Shown here one piece after another: positions 28,002 to 36,874 of a stretch of 58,083 nt of DNA. A program made the translations under genes and the position numbers. Within the stretch, counting starts at the first letter, position 1. Every line of letters begins with the position of its first letter. The notes beneath the pieces were generated by a model. It made no database searches. It was not told where the DNA came from and saw only the letters and a program-made list of their open reading frames with translations. The stretch is from Bacteroidota bacterium (lineage in GTDB: Bacteria > Bacteroidota > Bacteroidia > AKYH767-A > OLB10): NCBI GenBank assembly GCA_019136655.1, contig JAGVTU010000019.1, positions 1 through 58,083 of the forward strand. Direction: 5' to 3'.

Positions 28002-28925
28002 TCAATACAATTTTTGGCGTTTAAGTAAATAAGGCAACAATACTTGCTGATAACCAAGGTTGATATCAGCTTCCACAAAATCAATTTTATATTGGGCACA
28101 TTTCTCCATCAGCATTTTCTTATACGCAGTTATTGATTCCATGTATTTTTCTCTCACCAGATGGCTATGAACTTTCACTTCTTCACCGGTTTCAACATCC
28201 ACAAAACGATAAGGTCTGCTTTCGAACTTGAAATCAAGTTCATGTTTTTTGTCAGTGACATGAAATAAAATCACTTCATGTTTATTGTGTTTGAGATGCT
28301 GAAGAGATTTAAAAAGTTTCTCCTGTTCATTCATATTGTCAAACATATCGCTGAAAATAACAACAAGCGATCGCTTATGAATGCTTTCTGCCAGGAAGTC
28401 AATAGCTGCAGCAGTTGACGTTTTTCTTTTGTCATTGCCTTTATCTTCTAACAATTCTTCAAGTTTAGCAAACAACATTTTATGATGCAGACTGCTGGAG
28501 CGCACCTGTGTTTGCAAATCAATTTTATCTGAAAATACCGTAAGGCCTACTGCATCGCGTTGCTGGCGCATCATGTATATGAGTGCTGCAGCACAGTGAA
28601 CTGAAAAATTAATTTTATTGAGAAGGCCCTTTGTGTTTTTGGTTTCAGGATAATGCATAGACGAAGAATTATCCACTACCAAATGACATCTCAGATTGGT
28701 TTCTTCTTCATAGCGCTTTACAAAAAGCTTGTCGGTTCTTCCGAAAAGTTTCCAGTCAATATGCCTGGTTGACTCTCCGGTATTATACAGGCGATGCTCA
28801 GCAAACTCCACACTGAATCCGTGAAAAGGACTTTTGTGTAAACCCGTAATAAATCCCTCTACCACCTGCCTTGCGAGCAATTCAAGATGAGAGAGGGATT
28901 GTACTTCGTTGTAATTTACAGGCAA
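28002..28925 (-). CDS. DUF58 domain protein (vWA-like)
   Basis: 307 residues, the usual size. Contains the DUF58 signature GESTRHIDWKLFGRTDKLFVKRYEEE (positions about 51-76, given in part as IDWKLFGRTDKL) and a von Willebrand A-like metal site, VVDNSSSMHYP (DxSxS motif near residue 89). DUF58 proteins usually stand next to a MoxR-type AAA ATPase and membrane vWA proteins of the BatA type. No such neighbour is present here; instead it follows thioredoxin by 21 nt. Cytoplasmic, with no membrane segment. Presumed chaperone or adaptor role is inferred from the family only. Confidence 0.9.
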   Translation of the reverse strand: MPVNYNEVQSLSHLELLARQVVEGFITGLHKSPFHGFSVEFAEHRLYNTGESTRHIDWKLFGRTDKLFVKRYEEETNLRCHLVVDNSSSMHYPETKNTKGLLNKINFSVHCAAALIYMMRQQRDAVGLTVFSDKIDLQTQVRSSSLHHKMLFAKLEELLEDKGNDKRKTSTAAAIDFLAESIHKRSLVVIFSDMFDNMNEQEKLFKSLQHLKHNKHEVILFHVTDKKHELDFKFESRPYRFVDVETGEEVKVHSHLVREKYMESITAYKKMLMEKCAQYKIDFVEADINLGYQQVLLPYLLKRQKLY

Positions 28926-28946
28926 CGGATTGTATTTTTTATAATG

Positions 28947-29267
28947 TTATCCCAACTGGGCATCCAGCTTTTTAGCCAGAATATTTTTAGGAACAGCTCC
29001 TACTTGCTTGTCAACAATCTGTCCGTTCTTAAAAATCAAAATCGTAGGTATATTCCTAACACCAAATTGCATGGAGATATTCGGGTTGCTGTCCACATCT
29101 ACCTTGCCAACTACTACCTTGCCATCATAGTCTTTCGCAAGCTCATCAACAATGGGTCCTACCATGCGGCATGGCCCGCACCATTCTGCCCAAAAGTCAA
29201 CCAATACGGGTTTGTCTGATTTCATTACAACTGTTTCAAAGTTGCCGTCTGTAATTTCTACTGCCAT
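28947..29267 (-). CDS. trxA: Thioredoxin
   Basis: 106 residues with the redox site EWCGPC (Cys30, Cys33), the cis-proline strand VRNIPTILIFKNG, and the buried Asp in VLVDFWA. A standard cytoplasmic thioredoxin that keeps protein thiols reduced. Normal length and complete. A TACTTTTG element lies 33 nt before the start. Twenty-one nucleotides separate its stop from the DUF58 start, so the two are probably one transcript. Confidence 0.97.
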   Translation of the reverse strand: MAVEITDGNFETVVMKSDKPVLVDFWAEWCGPCRMVGPIVDELAKDYDGKVVVGKVDVDSNPNISMQFGVRNIPTILIFKNGQIVDKQVGAVPKNILAKKLDAQLG

Positions 29268-29299
29268 AAAATTGTATTTTTTGAATAATGAATAACGTT

Positions 29300-29307
29300 C
29301 AAAAGTA
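29300..29307 (-). promoter_or_regulatory. Candidate -7 element (TACTTTTG) for trxA
   Basis: Full match to TAnnTTTG on the minus strand, giving a leader of roughly 25 nt. No clear -33 partner. Confidence 0.5.
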
Positions 29308-29370
29308 AAGAAAGTTTTTAAGAAATTTTAAGTTGGTAAAACTCATTTTCAGTTAGCTTAAACCGGTGTA

Positions 29371-32300
29371 TTATTTAAATTTTACTTCATCGGCAATGCT
29401 GTTAAGCTCCTCGTAAAGCGTTTTACTGTAGCTGAGTTTTATTTTTTGCGACCAGGTTTCTACCAGATGCTTTTGTTCTTTATCTCTTAATGTAAAATTG
29501 AGTTTCAGGTTGCCCGAATGTTTGCCTGATATTTCTCCCAGTTTCACTACCTTTTCATCATCTAATGAGTTAATGTCAAAACATACTGTAATGGATTTAG
29601 CCATTTTGTTCACTACCTCATCCAGATATTGCACTGAAGTTATTTTCAGTTCATAATCATCTGCATTATTATAGCGTGTCTGTACTTTTCCTCTGATGAA
29701 TACAAAAGCATCCTGTTCCAAAAGGTGTTTGTTCTTTGCATATTCCTCTGAAAAAACAGAAAAACTAAATGAGTCCTGATAATCTTCGATTATAAATGTG
29801 CCAAAGGGTTTGCCGTTTTTGCTGACACGGTGATTGGCTATAGTGATAATACCAGCCATTGCAATATCACGCCCATTGAGTTTTTTGAGATCAGCCATCT
29901 GACCAAGCGTCACTGTACAGAAATTATCGAGCTCCACTCTGTAATCGTCAAGCGGGTGTCCTGAAAGATATATGCCAATGATTTCTTTTTCTTTTTTCAG
30001 TTGCTCCAGATTGCTCCAGGGTTCGGCAGGCAAAATTTTAGGTAAAGGCACATCCATACTTCCCATATCTCCAAACAATGTTTGCTGAGTGCTGTTCTTA
30101 CTTTCCTGCTGCGCATTTCCATAGCGTATCAGCTTTTCAAGTTGCGACTGATTATCTTTTGGGTCAACTGCAAAATACTGTGCACGATGGAAAGATTTGT
30201 CAAAATCTAGTGCTCCTGCCATAGCCAGATTTTCAAAACATCTTTTATTCACTGCACGCAGGTTTACACGACTTACTAAATCAAAAATGGAAGTGTAAGC
30301 GCCTCCTGTTTTTCGCTCCTGAAGAATACATTCTGCAGCAGCTTCGCCTACTCCCTTTATTGCTCCCAACCCAAATCTGATTTCTCCATTTTTATTCACG
30401 CTGAACTGTTGTTCCGACTCATTTACATCAGGTCCTAAAACAGGTATTCCCATGTGACGACACTCATCCATAAAAAATGTAATCTTATCCAGATTGTTCA
30501 GGTTGTTGGTGAGTACTGCTGCCATATACTCACTCGGATAATGCGCTTTGAGATAGGCCGTCTGGAATGCAACAAAAGCATAGCAGGTAGAGTGTGATTT
30601 ATTAAACGCATAACTGGCAAAAGACTCCCAATCTGTCCAAATTTTTTCAAGAATATCTTTTGGATGACCGTTTGCCTGTGCTCCTTCCATGAACTTGCTT
30701 TTCATTTTATTGAGCACTTCAATTTGTTTTTTACCCATTGCTTTGCGCAAGGTATCAGCATCACCTTTTGTAAATCCTGCCAGTTTTTGCGAAAGCAACA
30801 TCACCTGCTCTTGATACACTGTGATACCATAGGTTTCAGTGAGGTGTTCTTCCATGGCAGGCAGGTCATACGATACTTTTTCACGTCCCTGTTTTCTGGC
30901 AATAAAATTTGGAATATACTCCATAGGCCCCGGACGATACAATGCATTCATGGCAATGAGGTCTTCAAACTTATCAGGTTTTAACTCTTTCAGATATTTC
31001 TGCATACCTGCACTTTCAAACTGAAAGGTACCGTTGGTTTCGCCACGCTGATATAATTCAAAAGTTTTTAAGTCGTCCAGTGGAATTTCGTCAAGGTCAA
31101 TTTTAATTCCATGATTTTGCTCTACCAGCCTCACTGCATCTCTGAGTATCGTAAGTGTTTTCAGTCCTAAAAAATCCATTTTGATGACACCGGCATCTTC
31201 AATCACCTTGCCTTCAAACTGAGTGATGAGTAAGTCTGTTTCTTTGGATGTGGCAACAGGAATAATTTCAGTAAGATCTTTGGGAGCAATGATGATTCCT
31301 GCAGCATGTATTCCTGTATTGCGCACACTTCCTTCGAGCACAATTGCTTCTTTGAGCACAGCAGACTGCGGACTGTCTTCTTCGTTCAAAATCTCACGGA
31401 GTTTTTTTACATTCTCCAATTCATCAGAACCTAAATTCTCTTTTGTCTTCAGACTTTTTTCTCCGTCAATGGGTGCAGTGAGAATACGATTTAATGAAAT
31501 GCCAGGGCGCTCAGGAACAAGTTTAGCAAGAGCGTTAGACTCAGGCAATGGCAAATCGAGCACACGGGCAACATCTTTAATACTCATTTTTGCAGCCATG
31601 GTGCCGTAAGTAATAATTTGTGCTACCTGATTTTTTCCGTATTTATCTACCACATAATTTATCACTTTCTGACGGCCTTCGTCATCAAAGTCAGTATCAA
31701 TATCGGGCATTGACTTGCGGTCAGGATTGAGAAAACGCTCGAAAAGTAAATTGTATTTTATCGGGTCGATGTTGGTGATGCCAATACAGTAAGCCACTGC
31801 TGAACCTGCTGCACTTCCACGTCCGGGGCCTACCAACACTCCAATGTTTTTTCCATGATTGATGAAGTCGGCTACAATCAAAAAGTAACCTGCAAATCCC
31901 ATGGTCCTGATGGTAAATAACTCAAAGTTCAACCTCTCTTCAATATCGGGAGTAAGCTCTTTATAGCGAGTGCGTGCACCTTCAAAAGTGAGATGTTTGA
32001 GATACTCATCCTGATCAGAAAAACCTTCCGGAATCTGATAGTGCGGAAGTAAAATATCCTGCTTGAGCTTCAGCGTTTCAATTTTATCTACAATCTCATT
32101 GGTATTGTCAATAGCTTCAGGAATATCGCTGAAGAGCTGACTCATTTCATCGGTTTCTTTGAAATAAAACTCATCATTGTAAAATGCAAAACGTTTTCCT
32201 TTTACCGATGCATCTTCGTCACCATCTTTAAATTTCTCTGTACTTTGTTTCTCACCTGTGTTGATGCACAGCAATATGTCGTGAGCATTATAATCGGAAC

Positions 32301-32958
32301 GGTTGACATAATGAGAGTCATTGGATGCAATAATTTTTACCTGATACTTCTGAGCAAAACCTAACAACACTTCATTCACCTTATTTTGTTCAGGAATATT
32401 GTGACGCTGCAATTCAATATAATAATCTTCACCAAACAAATCGAGCCACCATTTAAATTCCTTTTCTCCTTCGGCTTCACCTTTTTTGAGAATTGTTTTC
32501 GGAACACTTGCTCCGAGGCAGCAGGTTGTTGCAATAAGTCCTTTATGATATTGTTCTACCAGTTCTTTATCAATACGCGGATATTTTCCATACAACCCTT
32601 CCATGTATCCCAGTGAAGTCAGTTTCACCAGATTCCTGTAACCCTCTGCATTTTTTGCAAGAAACAGCTGGTGATAACGCACATCTCTGTCGTCCTTGGT
32701 AAAAGCTCGCTTATGTCTGTTTTCAACGAGGTAAAACTCACAGCCTACAATAGGTTTAATCAGATTGGGATTTTCTTTGGTATTATGCTTGGCTGCTTCG
32801 GCAACAAAGTTGAACACACCAAACATATTCCCATGATCGGTGATTGCCAGTGCAGGCATATTATCTTTTATGGCTTTTTTATAAAGTGATGATATATCAG
32901 CTGCACCATCCAACAATGAATATTGTGTATGCACATGCAGATGTGAGAAACGAGGCAT
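29371..32958 (-). CDS. dnaE: DNA polymerase III subunit alpha
   Basis: 1,195 residues, normal for DnaE. Domains: PHP (residues 1-280, starting FSHLHVHTQYSLLDGA and ITDHGNM), polymerase palm with catalytic PDIDTDF (418-424; Asp419, Asp421), fingers (RPGPMEYIPNFIARKQG), helix-hairpin-helix (GLGAIKGVGEAA), and an OB-fold tail (about 1000-1090) ending in a short C-terminal region. It is the replicative polymerase that synthesises DNA in the holoenzyme. The His and Asp residues of the PHP domain look largely retained, which in this family can give proofreading activity; which residues are intact needs an alignment. Standing alone on the minus strand with its own leader. Confidence 0.98.
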   Translation of the reverse strand: MPRFSHLHVHTQYSLLDGAADISSLYKKAIKDNMPALAITDHGNMFGVFNFVAEAAKHNTKENPNLIKPIVGCEFYLVENRHKRAFTKDDRDVRYHQLFLAKNAEGYRNLVKLTSLGYMEGLYGKYPRIDKELVEQYHKGLIATTCCLGASVPKTILKKGEAEGEKEFKWWLDLFGEDYYIELQRHNIPEQNKVNEVLLGFAQKYQVKIIASNDSHYVNRSDYNAHDILLCINTGEKQSTEKFKDGDEDASVKGKRFAFYNDEFYFKETDEMSQLFSDIPEAIDNTNEIVDKIETLKLKQDILLPHYQIPEGFSDQDEYLKHLTFEGARTRYKELTPDIEERLNFELFTIRTMGFAGYFLIVADFINHGKNIGVLVGPGRGSAAGSAVAYCIGITNIDPIKYNLLFERFLNPDRKSMPDIDTDFDDEGRQKVINYVVDKYGKNQVAQIITYGTMAAKMSIKDVARVLDLPLPESNALAKLVPERPGISLNRILTAPIDGEKSLKTKENLGSDELENVKKLREILNEEDSPQSAVLKEAIVLEGSVRNTGIHAAGIIIAPKDLTEIIPVATSKETDLLITQFEGKVIEDAGVIKMDFLGLKTLTILRDAVRLVEQNHGIKIDLDEIPLDDLKTFELYQRGETNGTFQFESAGMQKYLKELKPDKFEDLIAMNALYRPGPMEYIPNFIARKQGREKVSYDLPAMEEHLTETYGITVYQEQVMLLSQKLAGFTKGDADTLRKAMGKKQIEVLNKMKSKFMEGAQANGHPKDILEKIWTDWESFASYAFNKSHSTCYAFVAFQTAYLKAHYPSEYMAAVLTNNLNNLDKITFFMDECRHMGIPVLGPDVNESEQQFSVNKNGEIRFGLGAIKGVGEAAAECILQERKTGGAYTSIFDLVSRVNLRAVNKRCFENLAMAGALDFDKSFHRAQYFAVDPKDNQSQLEKLIRYGNAQQESKNSTQQTLFGDMGSMDVPLPKILPAEPWSNLEQLKKEKEIIGIYLSGHPLDDYRVELDNFCTVTLGQMADLKKLNGRDIAMAGIITIANHRVSKNGKPFGTFIIEDYQDSFSFSVFSEEYAKNKHLLEQDAFVFIRGKVQTRYNNADDYELKITSVQYLDEVVNKMAKSITVCFDINSLDDEKVVKLGEISGKHSGNLKLNFTLRDKEQKHLVETWSQKIKLSYSKTLYEELNSIADEVKFK

Positions 32959-33316
32959 TGACAGGATATTTTAATGAGTGAGATAAAGAAAAATCCACAA
33001 ATGGATTTTCAGCATGTAAAAATAATGTTTGTTATCCTGAATTTTTTCAATGTTGATAATATTATATTGAGTAAGAAAAACAGCCTGTTAAAATTTGCTC
33101 ATCTGTTAATATCGAAAAAAGACTTCTGTTATCTCGGAAAAACTGAAAATAAAAAAGCAACCGATGCTGATGTGCTTCGGTTGCTTTTTGCGTGGTTCAC
33201 TTTTGTTTCAGACCATAGGCAAAAAAATTACAGTTGTATTTATTCAAAGTCAACAAATATGCCACTGCAACAAATTTGTAAGACTGATGTAAGAAATTAT
33301 AAATGTTCCTCAGAAA
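32959..33316. other. 358-nt interval between dnaE and cyanophycinase genes
   Basis: Contains a small hairpin just upstream of dnaE (stem 32990-32997 with 33002-33009, loop CAAA) that would fall in its 5' leader, and the terminator at 33152-33189. I see no TAnnTTTG element for dnaE and no gene. Confidence 0.5.
33152..33189 (-). terminator. Intrinsic terminator downstream of cyanophycinase
   Basis: A perfect 13-bp stem (33152-33164 with 33177-33189; AAAAAGCAACCGA arm) around a 12-nt loop, followed by a T-rich tract on the minus strand. It lies 127 nt after the cyanophycinase stop. Because the arms are A/T-flanked, it could work in both directions. Confidence 0.85.
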
Positions 33317-34192
33317 TCAGCGCTGGCTGTTGCAGCTTTCAAGTTCTGAATAAAACTTACGGTTAGTGATATCGAAACAATTGCCTTTAGTGAGGACGTG
33401 CACAATCATATTCTCAATACTGATTGGCATTCCGTCCTGCAGGTCAGCAATATCATTATGTCTAATCTTATGACCATCAAATATGATGACTAAGCCGGAA
33501 CCGATAACCTCCATTTTATGCCCTTCTGTAATTAATACTCCTGTGTCTTCTCCCAAACCTATACCTATGCAACTGGGGTTGCTGGCTACAGCCTGAGTGA
33601 GTCGCCCAAAGCGCCCGCGTTTATCGAAATGAGAGTCAATGATTACATTGCGCAACAGTGCAAGACCGGTAGTGATTTTTACTTCACCTTTAATCAAAGC
33701 GCCTGAACTGCTTCCCTGATAAATCATGGTATTGCTCATGGCCATGGCACCTGCACTGGTACCTGCAACCACAAACCTTTCCTTCATATAACGCTCCGAA
33801 ATAATGTTCAGAATTTCTGTTCCGCCAAAAATGGTACTCAGGCGCAACTGATTTCCTCCCGTAAACATTACTCCATTACATTCTTTTATTCGTTTTATAT
33901 ACTTTTCATTGGCAGCATCATCACGATTGCGAATATCCATTACATGCACATTGGTGCAGCCTATTTTCCCAAAAGCTTCCAAATAATTTTCACCCACTTC
34001 ATCAGGAATGCTGCTGGCACTGGTAATAATTTCAATATGTGCATCTGCTCCTCCCATCTCATGCTTGATGCGGCTGAGAATTTGCATTGCAAAAAAATTG
34101 AGGTTGTTTTTCTGAGCAAAATTGGGTTCTGCTTCTGTTCCTTTGTCCTCATTCCCTCCTATGGGAATAAGTATTCCTTTTGGTATTTCCAT
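33317..34192 (-). CDS. cphB: Cyanophycinase
   Basis: 291 residues, a peptidase S51 enzyme. The nucleophile elbow GTSAGAM places the catalytic Ser at 146; conserved context includes FTGGNQLRL, DSHFDKRGRFGRL and GIGLGEDTGVLI. Family members cut the multi-L-arginyl-poly-L-aspartate reserve polymer to beta-Asp-Arg dipeptides. It has no secretion signal, so acts inside the cell. No cyanophycin synthetase or isoaspartyl dipeptidase is in the window, so the enzyme could serve a distant locus or another peptide. It has its own promoter and terminator. Confidence 0.93.
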   Translation of the reverse strand: MEIPKGILIPIGGNEDKGTEAEPNFAQKNNLNFFAMQILSRIKHEMGGADAHIEIITSASSIPDEVGENYLEAFGKIGCTNVHVMDIRNRDDAANEKYIKRIKECNGVMFTGGNQLRLSTIFGGTEILNIISERYMKERFVVAGTSAGAMAMSNTMIYQGSSSGALIKGEVKITTGLALLRNVIIDSHFDKRGRFGRLTQAVASNPSCIGIGLGEDTGVLITEGHKMEVIGSGLVIIFDGHKIRHNDIADLQDGMPISIENMIVHVLTKGNCFDITNRKFYSELESCNSQR

Positions 34193-34250
34193 TTATGTGA
34201 TTGAGATATAACCCCCGCCCCCGAAAATTGAATTACTTAAATGTATTTTA

Positions 34251-34281
34251 CAAAATTACTGTTTTTACTTTTTAAGTTCAA
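34251..34281 (-). promoter_or_regulatory. Promoter of cyanophycinase (-33 TTG, -7 TAATTTTG)
   Basis: On the minus strand a TTG at 34281-34279 is followed after 20 nt by TAATTTTG (34258-34251), the spacing of Bacteroidota primary-sigma promoters. A start near 34244 would give a leader of about 50 nt. Confidence 0.6.
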
Positions 34282-34533
34282 GCAGGTTAAAAATACTTTC
34301 AACAGTTTTATCCCGACTGTATTTTATCCAATCTTTTCAACAATATGGCTGTGTTTAATTCCAACCACATTAGCCGAAATCTGCCGTAGTCATTAACTAA
34401 GCAGAATTGCAAAATACACTTGAATAAATTTGACTCTGATTGTTACCTGTTTTCGTCAAAATTGCATTTTAATCAGGCCTTGAAATGATTCATTTCTGCT
34501 TAACTTTAATTTAAAATTATGTAAAAAAAGATG

Positions 34534-34541
34534 TACCTTTG
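34534..34541 (+). promoter_or_regulatory. Candidate -7 element (TACCTTTG) upstream of tRNA-Leu and tig
   Basis: Full TAnnTTTG match 62 nt before the tRNA. With no terminator seen between tRNA-Leu and tig, this promoter may drive tRNA-Leu, tig, clpP and clpX together. Confidence 0.55.
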
Positions 34542-34603
34542 TGCGCGATTTTTAATTGACCGGCTGAAGAAATTTTAAAGCCTTTGAATGAAAAAATCTC
34601 CTC

Positions 34604-34685
34604 GCGCATGTGGCGTAATTGGTAGCCGCACCAGACTTAGGATCTGGCGGGGAAACCCGTGGGGGTTCGAGTCCCTCCATGCGCA
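34604..34685 (+). tRNA. tRNA-Leu (anticodon TAG)
   Basis: 82 nt. The acceptor arms GCGCATG and CATGCGC pair perfectly. The anticodon loop CTTAGGA sits between CCAGA and TCTGG, giving UAG (reads CUA). It has a long variable arm as expected for leucine, and a GTTCGAG T loop. CCA is not encoded. Confidence 0.97.
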
Positions 34686-34759
34686 CAAATGGAATAAGCT
34701 GGAGCGTTTGAGTTTCAGCTTATTTTGTTAAAATTTATAAAAGATAATAATCAGCAAAT

Positions 34760-36109
34760 ATGAATATCACAAAAGAAGACGTAACCCAACTCAATTCCTT
34801 AATCAGAATTAAACTTACCCCTTCTGACTACAAAAATGATGTGGATACAGCCATTAAGAAATTCCGTAAATCGGCTACCATGCCGGGCTTCCGCGCAGGG
34901 CATGTGCCTGAAGGAATGATACGTAAGATGTATGGGAAATCCTTTCTTGCAGATGAGTTAAACCGCATTGTCTCAAAATCATTGCACGAATATTTAAAGG
35001 AAAATAACCTGATGGTACTTGGCGACCCATTGCCAAAAGACACCGAGCATACAAATAACTTTGAAAATCCTTCTGACTTCGAATTTCTGTTTGAGATAGG
35101 ACTGGCACCGGCTATTAATTTTGACATTGCCTCCATTGCTGCTGTTGACTATTATGAGATTGCAGTGGATGACAAACGTGTGGAGACTTATATTGATGAC
35201 CTTCGCAGAAAACATGGAAAATTTTCAAACCCTGAGCAAGCAGAAGAAAGCAGCATTCTCTATGGTGAATTAACTGAACTGGATGAAAATGGCAACGTGA
35301 AAGAAGGTGGCATTACCAGCACAACAACACTTTCGGTTGAACTGGTGAAAGATGCTGATACAAAGAAAAAACTTATCGGAATCAAGAAAGACGACACTGT
35401 AGTCTTTAACCCAAATAAAGCCATGCAGGATGTAACTGAAGTGGCATATATGCTGCGCATTGAAAAAGACAAAGCAGAAAAGCTGACTTCTGATTTTCAG
35501 TATAAAATTCTTTCAGTAAATAAAGTTGAAAAAGCTGATATCAACCAGGAATTATTTGATAAAGTTTTTGGTGAAAATGCAGTTACAAGTGAACAGGACT
35601 TCAGAGAACGTGTAAAAGCCGATATTGCTGCCATGTTCCGACATGAGTCCATCCACAAGTTTAACCACGACACTGAAGATGCAATTCTAAAACAAATGAA
35701 CCTTTCCTTGCCTGATGAGTTTCTTAAAAAATGGATAATGACCATGAATGAGAAACCTATAACTACAGAGCAACTCGAAAAAGAATACCCTTCATACTCC
35801 AGAGAAATGCAGTGGCGTATGATTGAAAATGAGATTGCCACCAAACAAAATATCAAAGTTGAACAAGAAGACCTGAAACAATATGCAGCATCTGTCATCA
35901 TGCAGCAGTTTGGTCAGTATTCATTGGGTGCCGATATGATTGAAGATTTTGCCAACCGTTACCTTCAGAAGCAGGAAAACATAAACAAAGCTGCTGAAGC
36001 CGTAAAAAGCAAAAAGGTATTTGATTACCTGAACCAAATGGTTCCCAAAAATGTTAAAAACGTAACTTATGATGAATTTACACACATTGTAAGGGAACAT
36101 AAACATTGA
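34760..36109 (+). CDS. tig: Trigger factor
   Basis: 449 residues. The N-terminal ribosome-binding domain (1-115) has the signature GFRAGHVPEGMIRKMYG near residues 43-59. The C-terminal helical arms (about 250-440) are recognisable. The middle region (about 150-245), which holds the FKBP-type prolyl isomerase in enterobacterial homologues, lacks the usual FKBP core motif here, so isomerase activity may be reduced or lost. The protein binds nascent chains at the ribosome exit tunnel. Followed by clpP (54-nt gap) and clpX (18-nt gap), the widely conserved order tig-clpP-clpX. Confidence 0.95.
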   Translation: MNITKEDVTQLNSLIRIKLTPSDYKNDVDTAIKKFRKSATMPGFRAGHVPEGMIRKMYGKSFLADELNRIVSKSLHEYLKENNLMVLGDPLPKDTEHTNNFENPSDFEFLFEIGLAPAINFDIASIAAVDYYEIAVDDKRVETYIDDLRRKHGKFSNPEQAEESSILYGELTELDENGNVKEGGITSTTTLSVELVKDADTKKKLIGIKKDDTVVFNPNKAMQDVTEVAYMLRIEKDKAEKLTSDFQYKILSVNKVEKADINQELFDKVFGENAVTSEQDFRERVKADIAAMFRHESIHKFNHDTEDAILKQMNLSLPDEFLKKWIMTMNEKPITTEQLEKEYPSYSREMQWRMIENEIATKQNIKVEQEDLKQYAASVIMQQFGQYSLGADMIEDFANRYLQKQENINKAAEAVKSKKVFDYLNQMVPKNVKNVTYDEFTHIVREHKH

Positions 36110-36163
36110 TAATATCGTATTACAAATCAGATAAACTATTTTTAACAACCAAAGGAAATTATT

Positions 36164-36856
36164 ATGAACTATAAAAATGAATTTTACAAGTACGCCACCA
36201 AACATCATCGCATCAACAGTACTGCAGTAGATCACTATATTGAGTCAGCTATCAGTGCTAACGGATATATTTCTCCTACCATTATTGAAGAGCGCCAGAT
36301 GAATGTTGCCAGCATGGACGTTTTCTCACGTCTGATGATGGACAGAATAATTTTCCTTGGTGTAGGCATAAATGATTATGTAGCCAATATCGTTCAGGCA
36401 CAGCTGTTGTTTTTAGAGTCAACTGATGCCAAAAAAGATATCCAGATTTACATGAACAGTCCGGGAGGTTCTGTCTATGCAGGACTTGGAATTTATGATA
36501 CCATGCAATATATCAACCCGGATGTGGCTACTATCTGCACAGGTATGGCAGCATCTATGGCGGCTGTATTATTGTGTGCCGGTGCCAAAGGCAAACGCAC
36601 AGCGCTCAAACATGCACGCGTAATGATTCATCAGCCGATGGGTGGTGCTGAAGGACAGGCTTCTGATATTGAAATTACAGCCCGTGAAATTCAGAAGCTG
36701 AAAAAAGAACTGTATGAAATCATTTCGCAACACAGCGGAAAAGACTATGATACGGTATGGAAAGACTCTGACCGCGACTACTGGATGACTGCCGAAGAAG
36801 CTAAAGAGTATGGCATGATTGATGAAGTATTGTTACGTAACAAACAATCTAAATAA
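36164..36856 (+). CDS. clpP: ATP-dependent Clp protease proteolytic subunit
   Basis: 230 residues, catalytic triad Ser131 (CTGMAASMAA), His156 (ARVMIHQP) and Asp205 (DRDYWMTAEEA). The start at 36164 gives about 30 residues more than Escherichia coli ClpP, plausibly a propeptide or lineage-specific leader; a later Met is not better supported. Forms the barrel protease that works with ClpX, whose gene follows after 18 nt. Cytoplasmic. Confidence 0.97.
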   Translation: MNYKNEFYKYATKHHRINSTAVDHYIESAISANGYISPTIIEERQMNVASMDVFSRLMMDRIIFLGVGINDYVANIVQAQLLFLESTDAKKDIQIYMNSPGGSVYAGLGIYDTMQYINPDVATICTGMAASMAAVLLCAGAKGKRTALKHARVMIHQPMGGAEGQASDIEITAREIQKLKKELYEIISQHSGKDYDTVWKDSDRDYWMTAEEAKEYGMIDEVLLRNKQSK

Positions 36857-36874
36857 AGAAATTATTTTTTCATC

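Larger units (their letters stand above)
34193..34603. other. 411-nt interval with outward-facing promoters
   Basis: Holds the minus-strand cyanophycinase promoter (34251-34281), a C-rich patch (34211-34222), a second TAAATTTG at 34425-34432 on the plus strand, and the plus-strand TACCTTTG at 34534-34541 before tRNA-Leu. No reading frame is supported. Confidence 0.55.

Noticed and set aside
32974..33366. 130-codon plus-strand reading frame between dnaE and the cyanophycinase gene
   Set aside because: It runs straight through the terminator hairpin and into the antisense of the cyanophycinase gene, with no recognisable protein character.
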